The notes: generated from the letters alone by a model not told the origin. Counted from the first letter of the stretch, positions 32,506 through 45,240 are shown. The stretch: DNA of 64,000 nucleotides from Pollenia angustigena (GCA_930367215.1 OV884056.1:50716308-50780307); one strand, 5' to 3'. Translations and numbers: made by a program.

Positions 32506-34210
32506 TTTTTGCAAGAGCATTTTAAGCGTTTTTAACAAATTTTTCATTAAATGATGTTTTTGTATTTTTCACATTAATAATCCGATTCTACCAAAATTCG
32601 GCACACATATATATCTAACAAATATCAATTTTCATAACAAATTTTAATACGATTGGAAAGTTCTTGTAAATGTTATAGCATTTTTAAGAAAAAGGATATA
32701 TGGCAGGACCTTGAGTCCTTGTTCAGATTTAAATGAAAATTTGCACACAAGTTGCTAGTAGTGTGTGTATTAGCATGACCATTTTTTGTAGTTTTGTGGG
32801 CATTATTGAAGCTAAAATTACATTTTTCCATTTCAGGACACATTGGAGGTAGGCGTGTCCTTGCACCGATTTGTCAAAAAATTCATATTTTTCTTAACTA
32901 AGCTATTTTATGCTAGTGTACCAAATTTCAAAAATTTCTGACAACTCCTTCTATTTATGTCCCTTCGTTATATGGGGACAAGGCACTGTGCGTCGTCGCT
33001 ACTACGTTCATACGTAAAGTTAAAGAGCTCCTAAAACAAGAATGTAAATGTTTCTTGTCTATGCTGAGGAGCTGTTTTTATTTATTTTTTGTCTTCTTTT
33101 CATTCGAAGTGTGATAGTGTAAAAAAACATTTTCAATTTGATTTTTTGACAATCAGATTTTTTGACAATTGTAAATTGTGTAAATAACATGAACAAAAAA
33201 ATATGTCACTAATAATACACAGGCATCATTATTATATGTTTAATAAAATAAAACACTATAAGCCAGCAAATAAACAGAATCCAAAAGCAAAACTAAAGTT
33301 TTTTTAATTAAAAAAATTACAGTCGAAGAATATCGGGGGACAACTAATGCTCCACCTTGTTTATGCAGTTGGCAAACAAGGTACAATATAAACAAATTTT
33401 GTACCTTTTAAAACTAGTTTTCTGATCTCATTCAAAGAAGTTTTAGTTTCCCTACGATCTGATTTAAATCGAAAAAATACATACATATCTATAATTAAGA
33501 GCGGGCATTGTACTCATGTGCCAAAGACTGCATTCATTAAAATTTATCAATGCTAATCTTGATAGCAGATAATTGCATTGCAACTTGTGTTTATAAATCA
33601 TAAATAATTTTTTTTTTATTATTCCCAAATGCAATTTTGGTGGCTTAACTTTGTATCGCTTAATGTTCTCACTCTTTTTCTTCCACTTTAGGGCAAATTT
33701 TTTTTGCTTTTAAAGGCTCAGACAATTATTGCTAGACGAATTTAAAACAATAATTATATAAGTTTTATTTTTATTTTTACATAACAATTGCAAGTAGGTA
33801 ATTTATAGTTTAAGTAGAATGTATTTTTGTTGGTCTGCCACCAACTAGTTAGACATAATGGATTTATGTTCACAACATTTAGAAGTCTGGAATAAGACAG
33901 GTAGTTAACAAATTAGTTGGGTCTCTTTTGGAAAAAAGAAACAGCAGCAAAGACTTTTTTATACAAGGCCTTTCTTTCAGAAGATTTTGCAAAATCTTTT
34001 AATAGTAAGACTTAAAGCCCAACTGTAATGCTTAAGCAACTGCGCGAATACATGCGAAGCATTTGTGCCAAACCATATTGAACTTAAGGAAACTTTTTGT
34101 TAAGTTTTATGAATCTGTTATTTGCTTAAGCAAAGTGCGAAACTAATCGTACATTCCGTACGGAATCAGATGATTTTTGTTTTTTTAAAAGTGTTTGAGA
34201 GGCTTTTCGG
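32506..34210. other. Unassigned
   Basis: AT-rich intronic DNA; no gene or clear repeat recognised. Confidence 0.5.
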
Positions 34211-35114
34211 TAATATCTGGTGATTTTTAGCTATTATCTTTTTGGCAACACTGGTTTAAACAGCTGACGAACGTTTCGTGTTTTGTTTCACTGTCAAACA
34301 TCTTCAGTTTGGTCTATAATTTAACCATGAATTGTCTTACAAACGAACAACGTTTGCAAATTATTGAATTTTATTATCAAAATGCGTGCTCTGTGAAGAA
34401 AGTTCATCGCGCGCTTCTTCCATTTTATGGTCAGCTCATTTTTGGCTCAATGGGTACGTTAATAAACGGAATTGTCAATTTTGGAGTGAAGATCAGCCAG
34501 AAGCATTGCAAGAGCTACCAATACATCCAGAAAAAGTCACAGTTTGGTGCGGTTTATGAGCTGGTGGCATCATTGGACCGTACTTCTTCAAGATGATGCG
34601 AATCGTAACGTAGCTGTGAATGCAAGAGCTTGACTTGCATGACATGTGGTTTCAACAAGACCGTGCCACATGCCACACAGTACGATTAACAATGGACTTA
34701 TTGAGAGGCGAGTTCGGTGAACATTTTATTTCACGTTCGGGACCGGTCAATTGGCCGCCTAGATCGTGCGATTTAACGCTTTTAGACTTTTTTTATGTTA
34801 AAGCTCATGGGGCTATGTTAAAGCTCATGTCTATACACACATGCCCGCTTCAATTGACGCATTGGAAGACAACATTGAAGCATTTATTAATGAGATACCG
34901 GCCAAAATGTTGGAAAGAGTATGCCAAAATTGGACTAAGCGGATGGACCATTTGAGGCGCAGTCACGGTCAACATTTGCATGAAATAATCTTCAAACATT
35001 AAATTAAGTATATGGACCGTACTATCGATTCAAATAATGATTTCATGAATTTTTCTGAATTTTATGTGTTTTTTTTACAACTTTCCTATAGCTCTTAAAA
35101 AATCACCCATTATT
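34211..35114 (+). pseudogene. mariner element with internal deletion
   Basis: A start at 34327 opens MNCLTNEQRLQIIEFYY and SVKKVHRALLPFYGQ, the N-terminal helix-turn-helix region of mariner transposase. A large deletion then joins to QPEALQELPIHPEK and TVWCGL, a stop replaces W in the following GLWAGG motif, and after a shift the frame at 34620 gives MWFQQDRATCHT (second catalytic Asp) and NWPPRSCDLTLLDFF (third Asp, with the DD34D spacing kept). The first Asp region is lost. Ends GGTGATTTTTAGCTATTAT (34219) and CTATAGCTCTTAAAAAATCA (35087) are imperfect TIRs. It is inactive. Confidence 0.85.
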
Positions 35115-36439
35115 TGACATTAGCTTAAGCTTGCTTATGCATATTATTGTTTGGCCTTTTATATATACGTTATTTCCGCTTAATTGAGTTTTTAAAAATG
35201 CATGAATTTTGTCGCAATTAACCGGGAACTCAATTAAGCAGTACTCGGTTAATTGAATCGCCGTCGCTATTAAAACGAAAATAGCTTAATTGAGCAAGAT
35301 GTGCAATAACGCGAAACACCCATGGGTAGATAGAAAACAAAAATAACCGGCACTCATCTGCCAATTATTTATTTTCCTTTTATTTGCCGTACATACATAT
35401 AAATTCAATCAGCTGACTCCCATCTTTTACATGTATTTTGAGTGGCGTTGCCAGCTGAAAACTTTGTTTTTTGTCGGTATATTGAGAAACCCAAAATCGT
35501 TAACGGACAGTTTATCGGTCCAATAAATTTATGTTGACATTTAGTAGCAGACAGTTTGTCGATACATTGAGAAAATGACCATTGGTAGACGAAAACAATT
35601 AACCGAAACATTTGCTCTTGGTTTCTCCGTAATGCGGTCTTATTTTGCTAAATAATTAAGCGGCTGACACAATTAAACGGAACTCAACTAAACGGTTATT
35701 TTTATATAGACAGTTATACTGAATAATTTCGTTTCATGAGTGTTAGTGCAATAAAACGGGAAACGCCACATTTTGCAGAAACTGTTTTTTTTTTTTAGCA
35801 GATAACCGTTAACCTTTCTCTCTTACACTGTTTAAACATCAAATCAACCAAAACTATGCACCTTAATGCCTTCAAAATGGCATACAAAGCGTCAGCCAGT
35901 GGAAAAACATTGCAAGTTACTTACAAAATGATGAAACCGAAATGAGTTTGCAGGGCGGAATAATGTTTTAAAAGCCTTTTGCATAAAATTTTTTAATATC
36001 ATTATTTTTATTAATGGAAAAAAAAATTTTTTAAAACAAATAATGCTGCCTGTCAAAAAAACGTTTTTTTGCTCTCCTGAAAAATTATTTTTTTGTAACT
36101 TAAAACGTTATTCGAGGCTGTGCTTCAACTGTACTTGATTTATTTAAGCAAATTTAGCAAAGCTTTCCATTGAAATCTTAACGATATCGCTTTGATGATG
36201 GCCTAAAAATCCTCTTTGACAGCTTTTTTTTCTAAAAAATTTGATGTGGCGAAATTTTAGACAGCATATTGTTAATATAATAAATTAAAAATTTAAAAAA
36301 AATATACCCACAGAGAGTGACTGTTGTCGACTAATTTATGTTTGTATATATCGACGAGATTCATGGTGCTTTCTATATGAGTAAATGCGTTTCATCGGAT
36401 TTGCTTCAATACAGGATGGCCCAAATAAAATCAAACAAT
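35115..36439. other. Unassigned, with CTTAATTGAG-type words and an H copy
   Basis: Between 35175 and 35700 the words CTTAATTGAG, GGTTAATTGAAT, ACTCAATTAAG and AACTCAACTAAACGG recur around the H copy. They may be subterminal repeats of a further element that H entered. No gene seen. Confidence 0.35.
35342..35581 (-). mobile_element. Family H MITE, truncated, uninterrupted at the 29.5-kb insertion site
   Basis: Inverted relative to the 29-kb copy. It has the right TIR TGAGAAAATGACCA, and runs back through GGACAGTTTATCGGTCCAAT to CCTTTTATTTGCCGTACATA, the intact counterpart of the nested insertion point. It is cut at CCGGCACTCATCTGCC. Confidence 0.7.
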
Positions 36440-37357
36440 CCCAGTAAAAACTTCGCCTACTTTTTCAAAATGAATAGCTTCCTTCACTAATTATTTAGTA
36501 GATTTCTTCTATAGCTACTTCTATAACAATTTCTATAACTAATTCTTTCTGTATGTATGTAGGCAAAATAATAATGACTAATCGTGTTTTCTTTTCTGAC
36601 AATAATGTTCCATATATGCTACCATTCGTGCGGTTTTTTGTTCCATTCTAAAAATATATGCAAAAATGTGAGAAGTTGTCGTTTTCCTTTCTAAACATGT
36701 TGCAACACTAAATGGCAAATTTGTTCCATTTCTTACCCGCAGTTATAACTGAGTGTGAGATAATACCCTTTTTTGCATCTGCGTAAAGTACTATTTTATG
36801 CAAGCAAATATTTTTTTTCTTGTGTTTGCGGACAATTTGCGTTATATTGTGATTTTTAGTTATATTGTGATAGATATAAAAACTTTTTGTTTTTCGTTTG
36901 TTTTACTTTTATTATATTTTTTGTCGCAAAATTTTTAACAACAGCTGACATTAATTATTGAAAATCAGTGCTGTTAACGCTAATTGGAATTGTATGAAAA
37001 TTTAATGTTGAAAATTGCTACAAGCGTGGTGAATATCGCTTTTAGTTCAAATTTTGCATTCAATATTTAACACGCTAAATACACATTAGCGTTGAGTGTA
37101 AAACGTAGCTATTATTTTGTTCCATTGTAATTTAGAAAAATGTATCACTTTGTAAGGGTTCGTGTACCCTAATAAATATATTACACAACTATAATGCATC
37201 ATTATTTTTTAGAAAAGAAAACACCATTATATTTGAATGCGTTCATTTTGGAACATCCCTTGTAAAATTCATCGGTTCTTTCAGTAAAATTGTAGTAGTG
37301 CTTTTAGTTTTTAATGATAACTTAATACATTATTTTGTAGGCGAAGTTTTAACTGGG
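36440..37357. mobile_element. Family G MITE with a nested insert
   Basis: Ends CCCAGTAAAAACTTCGCCTA and GGCGAAGTTTTAACTGGG. The two outer parts align with the compact copy at 3798 (ATGAATAGCTTCCTTCACTA, CATCCCTTGTAAAATTCATC). The central 640 bp is foreign. Confidence 0.65.
36584..37224. mobile_element. TIR element nested in family G
   Basis: GTGTTTTCTTTTCT at the left and AGAAAAGAAAACAC at the right form a 14-bp perfect inverted repeat, with ATAATG-type words just inside. The flanking G element resumes right after. No clear target duplication, no coding. Confidence 0.5.
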
Positions 37358-37529
37358 ACTCTTTTATTTTGAAAAAAAAAAAAAACAGCCAGTTAGTCTT
37401 CTTTCTTATCGCTTTTGGCTTAAAATCGCTTGTTACTGCTGCTATATTGTGTTTGACTTTATAATTTTTGTGTTGCATTTCCACCAGCTCTAACATCAGA
37501 TCAGTGCTGCCCTTTTTCAAAAATACATA

Positions 37530-37666
37530 CTGCCTGTTTTTAGAAAACGTAAACAAGTGAGAGTGTGAGAAATTATATTAAAAACTAATTTTCGTTTTTT
37601 ATTGTTGTTTTCAATATAATTTCTCACTCACTCACTTGTTTGTTTACGTTTTCTAAAAACAGGCAG
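37530..37666. repeat. Hairpin, arms of about 50 bp
   Basis: CTGCCTGTTTTTAGAAAACG at the left edge is matched inverted by CGTTTTCTAAAAACAGGCAG at the right. The arms continue through the AGTGAG/CTCACT words to AATTATATT. The loop is about 33 bp. It is probably a small hairpin MITE. Confidence 0.75.
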
Positions 37667-38414
37667 ATAAATAAGTAAACATTCGTTTTTTCGTCACACA
37701 CAAAAAGGGGTTTCCCGAAATTAACTTTTATTAATTTGGAACAAATAATTTAACTTTAAATTTAAATTTTTATCAAGAAAATTTATCATAGTGGTAATCA
37801 GTTGAAAAATTTTAAATTTTTGAAAAATTCTAAGTTTGAAATTTTTGAAAAATTCTAAATACTGATTAACAAACCAAAGAAAATCTATAAAAAAAACGCA
37901 GTTTTTACTCTCGAAAATTATAATAACGTCTAATTTATATGTAGCTAAGCTTATTACAAAAAGTACCCACAACTCAAATAATTTAAGAAATCTGTCCGAT
38001 TTACCGTACTTCTGGCAACACTTATTGACATACATTCGTTTGTTCGTTCATTCACTCTGTCAGTCAGTCATTCATTCATAGGTTTATTTTTTTTTTCTTC
38101 AGCTGGTGTCATTAATATGTTGCTTATAATATATTTTGCAGTGCATCAAATGACAAACCCCTTACTTTAAGAAAATATACACACAATGACTTTTATATTT
38201 ATTACCGTTTTAACGCATGGCCAAAATGTGTGACCAAGTCTATAATGTAAAAAAAATATGCAAGTTAAAGGCAAAAATATAAAAGTTACAGTGGGTTATA
38301 GAAGTTATGCAACAAGCTGTTAACAGAATTGGAGCGTTACAGTAGTTATGTTGATTAGAGTGGACCATCAATGAAGAGAAAATTTAAAAAGTTATCTATT
38401 TCAAAAAAGTAGAC
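37667..38414. other. Unassigned
   Basis: Contains TTCATTCACTCTGTCAGTCA-like short repeats near 38040. Nothing recognised. Confidence 0.5.
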
Positions 38415-38908
38415 CAGTTTTGTGTTAGGTTAGGGTTGAAAATTGCCGTGTCCACATACGAAAAATTTAATTTTCTCGAAAACCGACTCTACAACAGACG
38501 GACGGACAGCCAGACGGACATGAAGTCCAAGATTAAAAAACGGAACCAATTAGGATGTAATCCAATCCAATTCCGTGTTTTTAATCTTGGATTTCATGTC
38601 CGTCTGCCTGTCTGTCCGTCTGTTCTAGAGTCGGTTTTCGAGAAAATTAAATTTTTCGTGCGTGGCCCATATGAAGGGTTGGAGATGGAGGATAAGTTTG
38701 TTCTAGAGAAATATTCGGGATGTAAAAATAATGGGGCTCGCTCATACATCTCTAGGGGTGACTCCTCAGTAGGTACGGGCGATTTTCTCTCCATTTAGCC
38801 CGAATTTCATTCTCACAGATTTCAAAGCGAGTGCGGCACGGCAATTTTCAACCGATCGAGCACATATTTTTACCAAATTTTTTTTTACCCTAACCTAACA
38901 CAAAACTG
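38415..38908. repeat. Large interrupted palindrome
   Basis: CAGTTTTGTGTTAGGTTAGG at the left edge is matched by CCTAACCTAACACAAAACTG at the right. Inside, GAAAATTGCCGTG faces CACGGCAATTTTC. The inner arms from about 38455 to 38543, with CAGACGGACGGACAG, face 38571 to about 38665, with CTGTCTGTCCGTCTG. Extra DNA is present only on the right side (about 38668-38830 and a shorter piece before the outer arm). The right insert contains CTCTAGGGGTGACTCC-like words reminiscent of family D. It is probably an old foldback element with later insertions. Confidence 0.7.
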
Positions 38909-38978
38909 TTTGTTGGAAAATCGAAAAAAAATTTTTTTGGACGACCCTAATGTTGATATAATACAGACAAAATCTAAT

Positions 38979-39126
38979 GTGTGCTGTTTTCACAAAACAA
39001 GTGATTGAACGTGTAGTATAAAATTTATATGAAAAACACTCAAATAACTGAGTGCTCAAAAAACTGAATGCTTTTCATATAAATTTTACTACATGTTCAA
39101 TCACATGTGTTGTGAAAACAGCACAT
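38979..39126. repeat. Hairpin MITE-like element, about 148 bp
   Basis: TGTGCTGTTTTCACAAAACA..AAGTGATTGAACGTG..ATAAAATTTATATGAAAAAC faces its inverse, which ends CACAACACATGTGATTG read back, with a few mismatches. The arms are about 65 bp and the loop about 17 bp. Non-coding. Confidence 0.7.
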
Positions 39127-39850
39127 AAGAGAAGAGAGACATTTTTTTATAAAATAACTAAACACATGACACTTTATATTTCATTAGTTCTTAAAGTTCA
39201 GCAAGTCAAACACTCAGTCGTATAATTTAATAATTACGGATAAGTAAAATATTTAAAACAAATACATATTCTTAAAAGTTTCCTCTTCTCATTCTACAAT
39301 CACTTTTACTTTCCCTTAGTCAATTCACTTTCAGTACCCACTGTCATCTATACGATTTCCCTTTCTTGTGCTACTGTTTGAGTAACTTGTGCATGATTTA
39401 TTTAATACGTTCGCAACGCACATGAGAAGGTGTGAAAATTTTTTGTGGCATTAGGTTTCATAAACAATGTGGCACAAAGATTTAAAATATTATTTATTAT
39501 AAAGAGAAATGCCAATAATCTTCTGATGGCAATGACTTGTCTGTCTGTCTGTTAGTCTATGTGGTCAATAGGAAGGAAAGATAAACTACACATTCAACTA
39601 CGTATAACTCAACACCATCATCGTCATCTCTGTTAAGAGACATAATTTAAACACAGTTCAACAGGTCGCTTAATGGAGACAGACAATATTCAATGGGGTG
39701 ATATCTTCCAAAAAATATTAAGGATGAGACGTTAGTGTGTTATTTTGGAATTTAAAGGTCAAGGAACTTTTAAATACAAATTATTTACATGTTATTTAAT
39801 CAATAAAATTTATCGCAGGATCATAACGATCACTAAGACAGAAAGTGAGT
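39127..39850. other. Unassigned
   Basis: Short TGTCTGTCTGTTAGTC repeat near 39540. Nothing else recognised. Confidence 0.5.
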
Positions 39851-39975
39851 GCCCCGGAAGGGTTGGTAGTGAGCTAGTCTATCAGGGCCGGGGTTGCGGA
39901 TTCGATTCTCGCCAGAGACTCTGGTTTCTTTCCTGCAGATAAGCGTAGAGCTTCGCTGGATTAGCTTAGAAAAAA
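39851..39975 (+). mobile_element. Second tRNA-derived SINE family, copy 1
   Basis: TGCCCCGGAAGGGTTGGTAG starts close by, then GTGAGCTAGTCTATCAGGGC and a B-box-like GGATTCGATTCTC. The body TCTGGTTTC..CCTGCAGATAAGCGTAGAGC follows and the copy ends GCTTAG plus ten A. The order of A-box-like sequence, B box, short body and A tail is that of a SINE. It shares the body with 50560. The head resembles a tRNA with a GGTAGTG D-arm; which tRNA is uncertain. Confidence 0.6.
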
Positions 39976-42104
39976 AAAATAGTTTTGTTTGCGAAAATGT
40001 TCTAAGATTTAAAAAGATCTCAGGCAAGCGAAAAGAGGAATAGAAATCCTGCCTCAAAGAAATTATAAATAGAAAATGTTTTAATGAAAAGTGTAGATCA
40101 TTTTTTTTTTTTGTATTTGTCATTAAACGAAATAGTGTGAACCAAGGCGAATTCACTACAGTTGCTAGCGAAAAGCTGGCTAACTATGACAAATCGAGCC
40201 GTTTGACTTAATTTACGATGTTTTGTTTAAAAATGGTTTACATTTCGAGCAGTGAAAACTTCTAATGTAAAAACCTAAGTTGTTTTTGGATTGTTGCAGT
40301 ATTTCTGCCACTAAAGGGTGTGAACTAAAGGGCTGCACAAGACTACTAAATTAACACTGAAAACATTTTACCTGTATAAAAAAATGGTTTTCAAAACGAA
40401 TAAGTTTATACAAACGACAAAAACCAACAGGCTGTGGGTGAGAGTCGGCTTATGTTTGTCCAAATACCCCAATTAAAAACATAACAGATTTCTACGCACG
40501 TAAAATTTGTGCATGTTTTCCAAGCCATTTGTGTGGTTTATTTTGCCCTTTACCGTATTTAAACCTGAAGTACACTTTAAGGCAGTGATAACCACTCCAT
40601 AGGCTCGCGAGTCAGTCAATAATCGTATTTTTCACACAGACACGGTCGGCAATTCACATGTATACAACAACTTTGTTCGTTTCAAAACATTAGACTATCA
40701 TGAGTCTCTGCGACCGCACACAAGTACATAATATCTTTGTGTGCGTGCTTTCAGGGCTTGGTTAGTTCGGGGCTTGGTTATCACTGCTTTAAGGCCATAT
40801 ACATTGGTCAAATTTCACATCAAGCATTATGGTTGTTTTAGTAAAAATGGGTTTGTATGTGTGACACCGACGATGCTAAATGGAAAATCAAAAAGTTTGC
40901 GAATGACAGCGAATATAACATCAAGCACACATACACGAGTGAATTCGCCGTGACGTCAAGCATTTTTACAGCGTAAAAATCAAGCAAACGTACACGAGTT
41001 TTATGCCAAGCAATTTGGCAATATATTGCGCCCTTTAGAAAGGGTTTTTAGATTGTCATAAAAACAAACTAAAGTTGTTTAGAACATTTCTTATGCCTTA
41101 AATCTTTTAAGGGAGTTCTAATTCTCGTAAGTTATTAAGAAAATGCAATCTTTAATATGCATAACAACATCATTTACAAAGCTTCCCAATATCAGTCATC
41201 ATAGTTGGTTTCTTTTTTATTTTTTTTTGTTTACCTTTTAAACTTTAAGTTTGCATGACACACTTGTACACCACTGCAACAAAAACCCCAAAGAGGTGTC
41301 TTTAGTTGTTCTCAATACAAAGTTTACTGCAACAACTACCACCCAAAAAAGAAGCAACCTCAAAACGATTCTTGGGTGTTAAATTTCACAGACCTTGTGG
41401 CATAAAGATTTTTGATTAACCAACTTATTAAACGATTTTCACATAATTAACCAAGAAAAATAAATAAACGATTTTCTCTTTTATCTTGGTCTATAAATTT
41501 ATTGTTCAATAATGATTTATTCGAGGTTTCTTTTTTTTTTTTTTTTTTTTTTTTTGGTGAAAAACACGCCTAAAATATTTTATCGGACTTTGTAACCAAC
41601 AACAAAAAAAGGTGGTTTTAGTGAGTACGAGATAAATATTTTCTTACAACTCAATTAAAAGATTCAGGTCGTTTACAATGTTTTTGGAATTAAAAACAAA
41701 AAAAAAATTTTTTTTTGTTTTCAGGTTAAATTCAAAACATCTTCTTTTTTTTGGGCAGTTCAATAAGTGTCTTGATAAAATTAAGAAAATTGAGGCTGTC
41801 TTGGACATTTAGTGGAGTGTTTTTCACAAATTTTTCTGTAGAATAAACATTTTTTTAAAGTTTTTTTTTTATCTTATAGCTAATCTTTTGCTAAATTTTC
41901 TAAAAAATAGTAAATTCGCCATTTTTCCTATCAAATTAAATGTTTCCCCTTATTATCTAGTAAAAGGTGACGATAATGTAAAAGATTAATGTGAGTATGT
42001 ACCTGCCAATACGGCACCGGGTGACAAACATTGCGTGGATCAACCGCCCCAATGTGCGAGAGCAGAATTATACACTCGCCCCAATTTATGCACGCGGTGT
42101 CAGC
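39976..42104. other. Unassigned
   Basis: Includes T-runs near 40104 and 41529-41558. ATCAAGCACACATACACGAG and ATCAAGCAAACGTACACGAG form a short direct repeat near 40920-40990. No gene seen. Confidence 0.5.
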
Positions 42105-43572
42105 AAGGGCTGCCAGATAAATTTGTGAGGAAATCGTCAGTTTCCTGAGATAAAATGAAAAAATCGTCTTTCACGTTTCGGAAAATCGTCTTCAAAAATG
42201 GGACAACTTAAAATCAATATTTTTTTTTAACAATTTTTGTTCAATTTTTATAAAAAAAAAAACATTCAAACAAAAACATAATTACTTCATACCCTGCTAG
42301 CATTTGCAATCGTGTAAGACCTACTGGTAGTCTCATGAAGAGCGTTTTGGATCATCGATGAACGCTTTTTTTAATCGTAGAAGATTCCTCACACGGAAAA
42401 AACTGTAACACATGTGATATTCTTTCATAGCACATATTTTATCTAACAAGTCTTTCATGTAGATGTTATCTTACATCTCTTAAAATGCTCGCCATATAAT
42501 TGTTAAAAATATGATTTATACAGAGAGTCGTAAAGGGTTCATTTGATGATGGTTTGACGAAAGATAAACAAAGTGTTGTTTTTTTACTCTAAAAGAATCA
42601 TTTAGAGATTGTCTTAGGACTTGCATAATACAGCCGTACGTACATAAAAGCGGCACGCGTTTTCTGGCAAACCTAAATAGAGCAGCGTCAACGCTTCGTA
42701 ATTGGGAACCCCGATTTTGACAGCTCGTTTAATAGTGAAGTTGGCTGCTATTATTAATTAATAATGGCAATTTAGCTATTTTTTGGTCAATCTAGCGTTC
42801 TTATCTCTATTTGTATTTATAAACAAGAAAGTTATCACAACTGTTCGTGTCACAACGCTGACGCTCTTGCTTAGCTAAGGCATATCAGCGTTAAGCTAAG
42901 CGAAAGAAAACGTTTCGTCTTCCGCTTTTGTTAAGGTACGGCTGTTAAACATTCTAAAATATAAAAAATTAACGTGTCAGAAAATGTAATGTTTTACCCA
43001 GATTTTGGAGACTGAAAAAATCGTAATTTTTTAGAAAAAAAATCAGCAAATCGGCACTTTGCTAATTTCGGAACAAAAAATCGTCAAAATGACGATAAAT
43101 CGTCAAATCAAATTTTCTGGCAAACCTAAATAGAGCAGCGTCAACGCTTCGTAATTGGAAACCCCGATTTTGACAGCTCGTTTAATAGTGAAGTTGGCCG
43201 CTATTATTAATTAATAATGGCAATTTAGCTATTTTTTGGTCAATCTAGCGTTCTTATCTCTATTTGTATTTATAAACAAGAAAGTTATCACTACTGTTCG
43301 TGTCACAACGTTGACGCTCTTGCTTAGCTAAGGCATATCAGCGTTAAGCTAAGCGAAAGAAAACGTTTCCTCTTCCGCTTTTGTTAAGGTGCGGCTGTTA
43401 AACATTTTAAAATATAAAAAATTAACGTGTCAGAAAATGTAATGTTATACCCAGATTTTGGAGACTAAAAAATCGTAATTTTTTAGAAAAAAAATCAGCA
43501 AATCGGCACTTTGCTAATTTCGGAACAAAAAATCGTCAAAATGACGATAAATCGTCAAATCCGGCAGCCCTG
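42105..43572. mobile_element. Family F hAT-like MITE, complete, with 8-bp TSD
   Basis: The left end AAGGGCTGCCAGAT and the right end GGCAGCCCTG (CAGGGCTGCC when inverted) form the TIR. GTGTCAGC and GTGTCAAC flank the element (42097-42104 and 43573-43580), an 8-bp target duplication with one change, as in the hAT superfamily. The inside of the left end has CAGTTTCCTGAG and the right end has the GACGATAAATCGTCAAAT series. The interior is a near-perfect tandem duplication of 453 bp. No transposase frame. Confidence 0.75.
42660..43565. repeat. 453-bp tandem duplication inside family F
   Basis: TTTTCTGGCAAACCTAAATA occurs at 42660 and 43113, and the two units align to GATAAATCGTCAAAT with about ten substitutions and one or two single-base gaps. 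Such low divergence shows a fairly recent duplication compared with the fragmentary F copies elsewhere in the window. Confidence 0.85.
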
Positions 43573-43639
43573 GTGTCAACAATACTAATTATTTAGGTAA
43601 TTATTGTCATTTCTTTTTATTATGATAATATTGGTATGG

Positions 43640-44395
43640 TTCAGTTATGACGGCACACCTCAATCCGATGGTACAAATGTTCGATGACGCTGAGGCATAA
43701 TTGAGGTTCTTTGCCGTTTATGTGCCAAATTATCTCATCATTTAGCTCTTGAATTGTTGCTGGCTTATCGACCTATACCTTTTCTTTTAAATAACGCCAA
43801 AGAAAGAAGCCCAACGGTGTCAAATCACATGATCTTGGCGGCCAATTGACAGCGCCATCACTTGAGATAATGCGGCCATTGAGTTAGTCGCGCAAAAGAG
43901 CCATTGTTTCGTTAGCTGTGTGGCAAGTCAACATCCATATCTTCCAATTCGGGCCATAAAATGCTCGTTATCATCTCACGATAGCGAACACCATTCACAG
44001 TAACTGCCTGACTGGAGTCATTGTGGAAAAAATACGGCCCGATGATGCCGCCAGCCCATAAATCGCACCAAACAGGCACTCTTTGTGGGTGCATTGGTTT
44101 TTCGACAATCACTCTTGGCTTATCATTCGCCCAAATGCGGCAATTCTGCTTTTTGACGAATCCACTGAGGTGAAAATGTGCCTTATCCCTGAAGATGATT
44201 TTCTTCGAAAATTGATCATCCACTGTTGCCCTTTCTTGCCACCATTCTGACCATTGCTCGATTGTGTAGCTTTCCATGTTTCAAATTGAGTTAGTCTGAA
44301 ATTGAGAAATGTCAAATGAAATGCAAAAAAAAACTTGACGTTTAGGTGTGGTTCACATTTAACATCGGCCCTTAAAATTTAACCACCCTTTACAA
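43640..44395 (-). pseudogene. mariner element, deleted in the catalytic core
   Basis: The minus-strand frame 44277-43912 reads YTIEQWSEWW, IIFRDKAHFHLSGFV (first catalytic Asp), NCRIWANDKP, WAGGIIGPYFF and VNGVRYREMIT, typical of mariner. The WFQQDGA segment with the second Asp is removed by a deletion between EDMDVD and LPHS. The remainder (WPPRSCD, PLGFFLW, DKPATIQELND in shifted frames) follows down to about 43650. The 5' TIR is visible as GGGTGGTTAAATTTTAAGGG (inverse at 44365-44390). The N-terminal third and the 3' TIR are missing. It directly abuts the hAT-like element. Confidence 0.85.
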
Positions 44396-45205
44396 CAATC
44401 CAATAACAGTAGAAACAACAGTTTTTTTGGATTGCATTGTTAGTGTTTATGGCTTGAAATGTCAACCATTTCTAAACATTGAAAAACCAACACAAACTGG
44501 CTTGAACTGTCAAAGTGAGCAAGCAAGCTTTTTACTGCCACATGTAGCGAATTCGCCTTGCACTCGCCCATTATGTTTGGACTGGATATAACAAACATCG
44601 TCTGGGGGTTTGAAGCACGTAGCTTCTGTTAAAATAAACTCCGCACACTGGAAGCTTCGCCAGCAGCCGAACTTCCCCTTAAGATGGAAAGCCTGTGAAG
44701 CTGACTTTTAAACATCTTCCTTCATGCCTCATTAACAGGCCCTTTCGAAAATGGAAATTCTGTTTTTGGTAAAGATAAGTTTTAAAAAATCAAATTCTTC
44801 GCTAAATTTTCTATAAAGTAGTAAAATCGCCACTTTTCCTATAAACAGGAAACAAATTTCACCAATTATTCTTAAAATTTCGTACAAATTTCTATATCGA
44901 TCGAAATTCCTATTTAAATTGTGTTGTAATTTCGATCGATAGCAAATCCCGTAATTTGGCACGAGTATTTAAAAAAAATGTGTATGAAGGTTTCTAAAAA
45001 TTTCTCCAAAACTTTATGTAGATTAATTTACTATTCCAGTTTAGTCCTATAAGCAATCGATCTTTTATAGCAAACATTTTTGAAATTGTTTTACAGTTTT
45101 CTCAGTTGAAGGGTGCTGAAGGTTCTAATCAGCAGAATGGCCAGCACAATGTAGAAAGCAACATATAAAACATTTTAATTCCTTATGAAGCCAAGCTTAT
45201 ATTTT

Positions 45206-45240
<35 letters not shown>

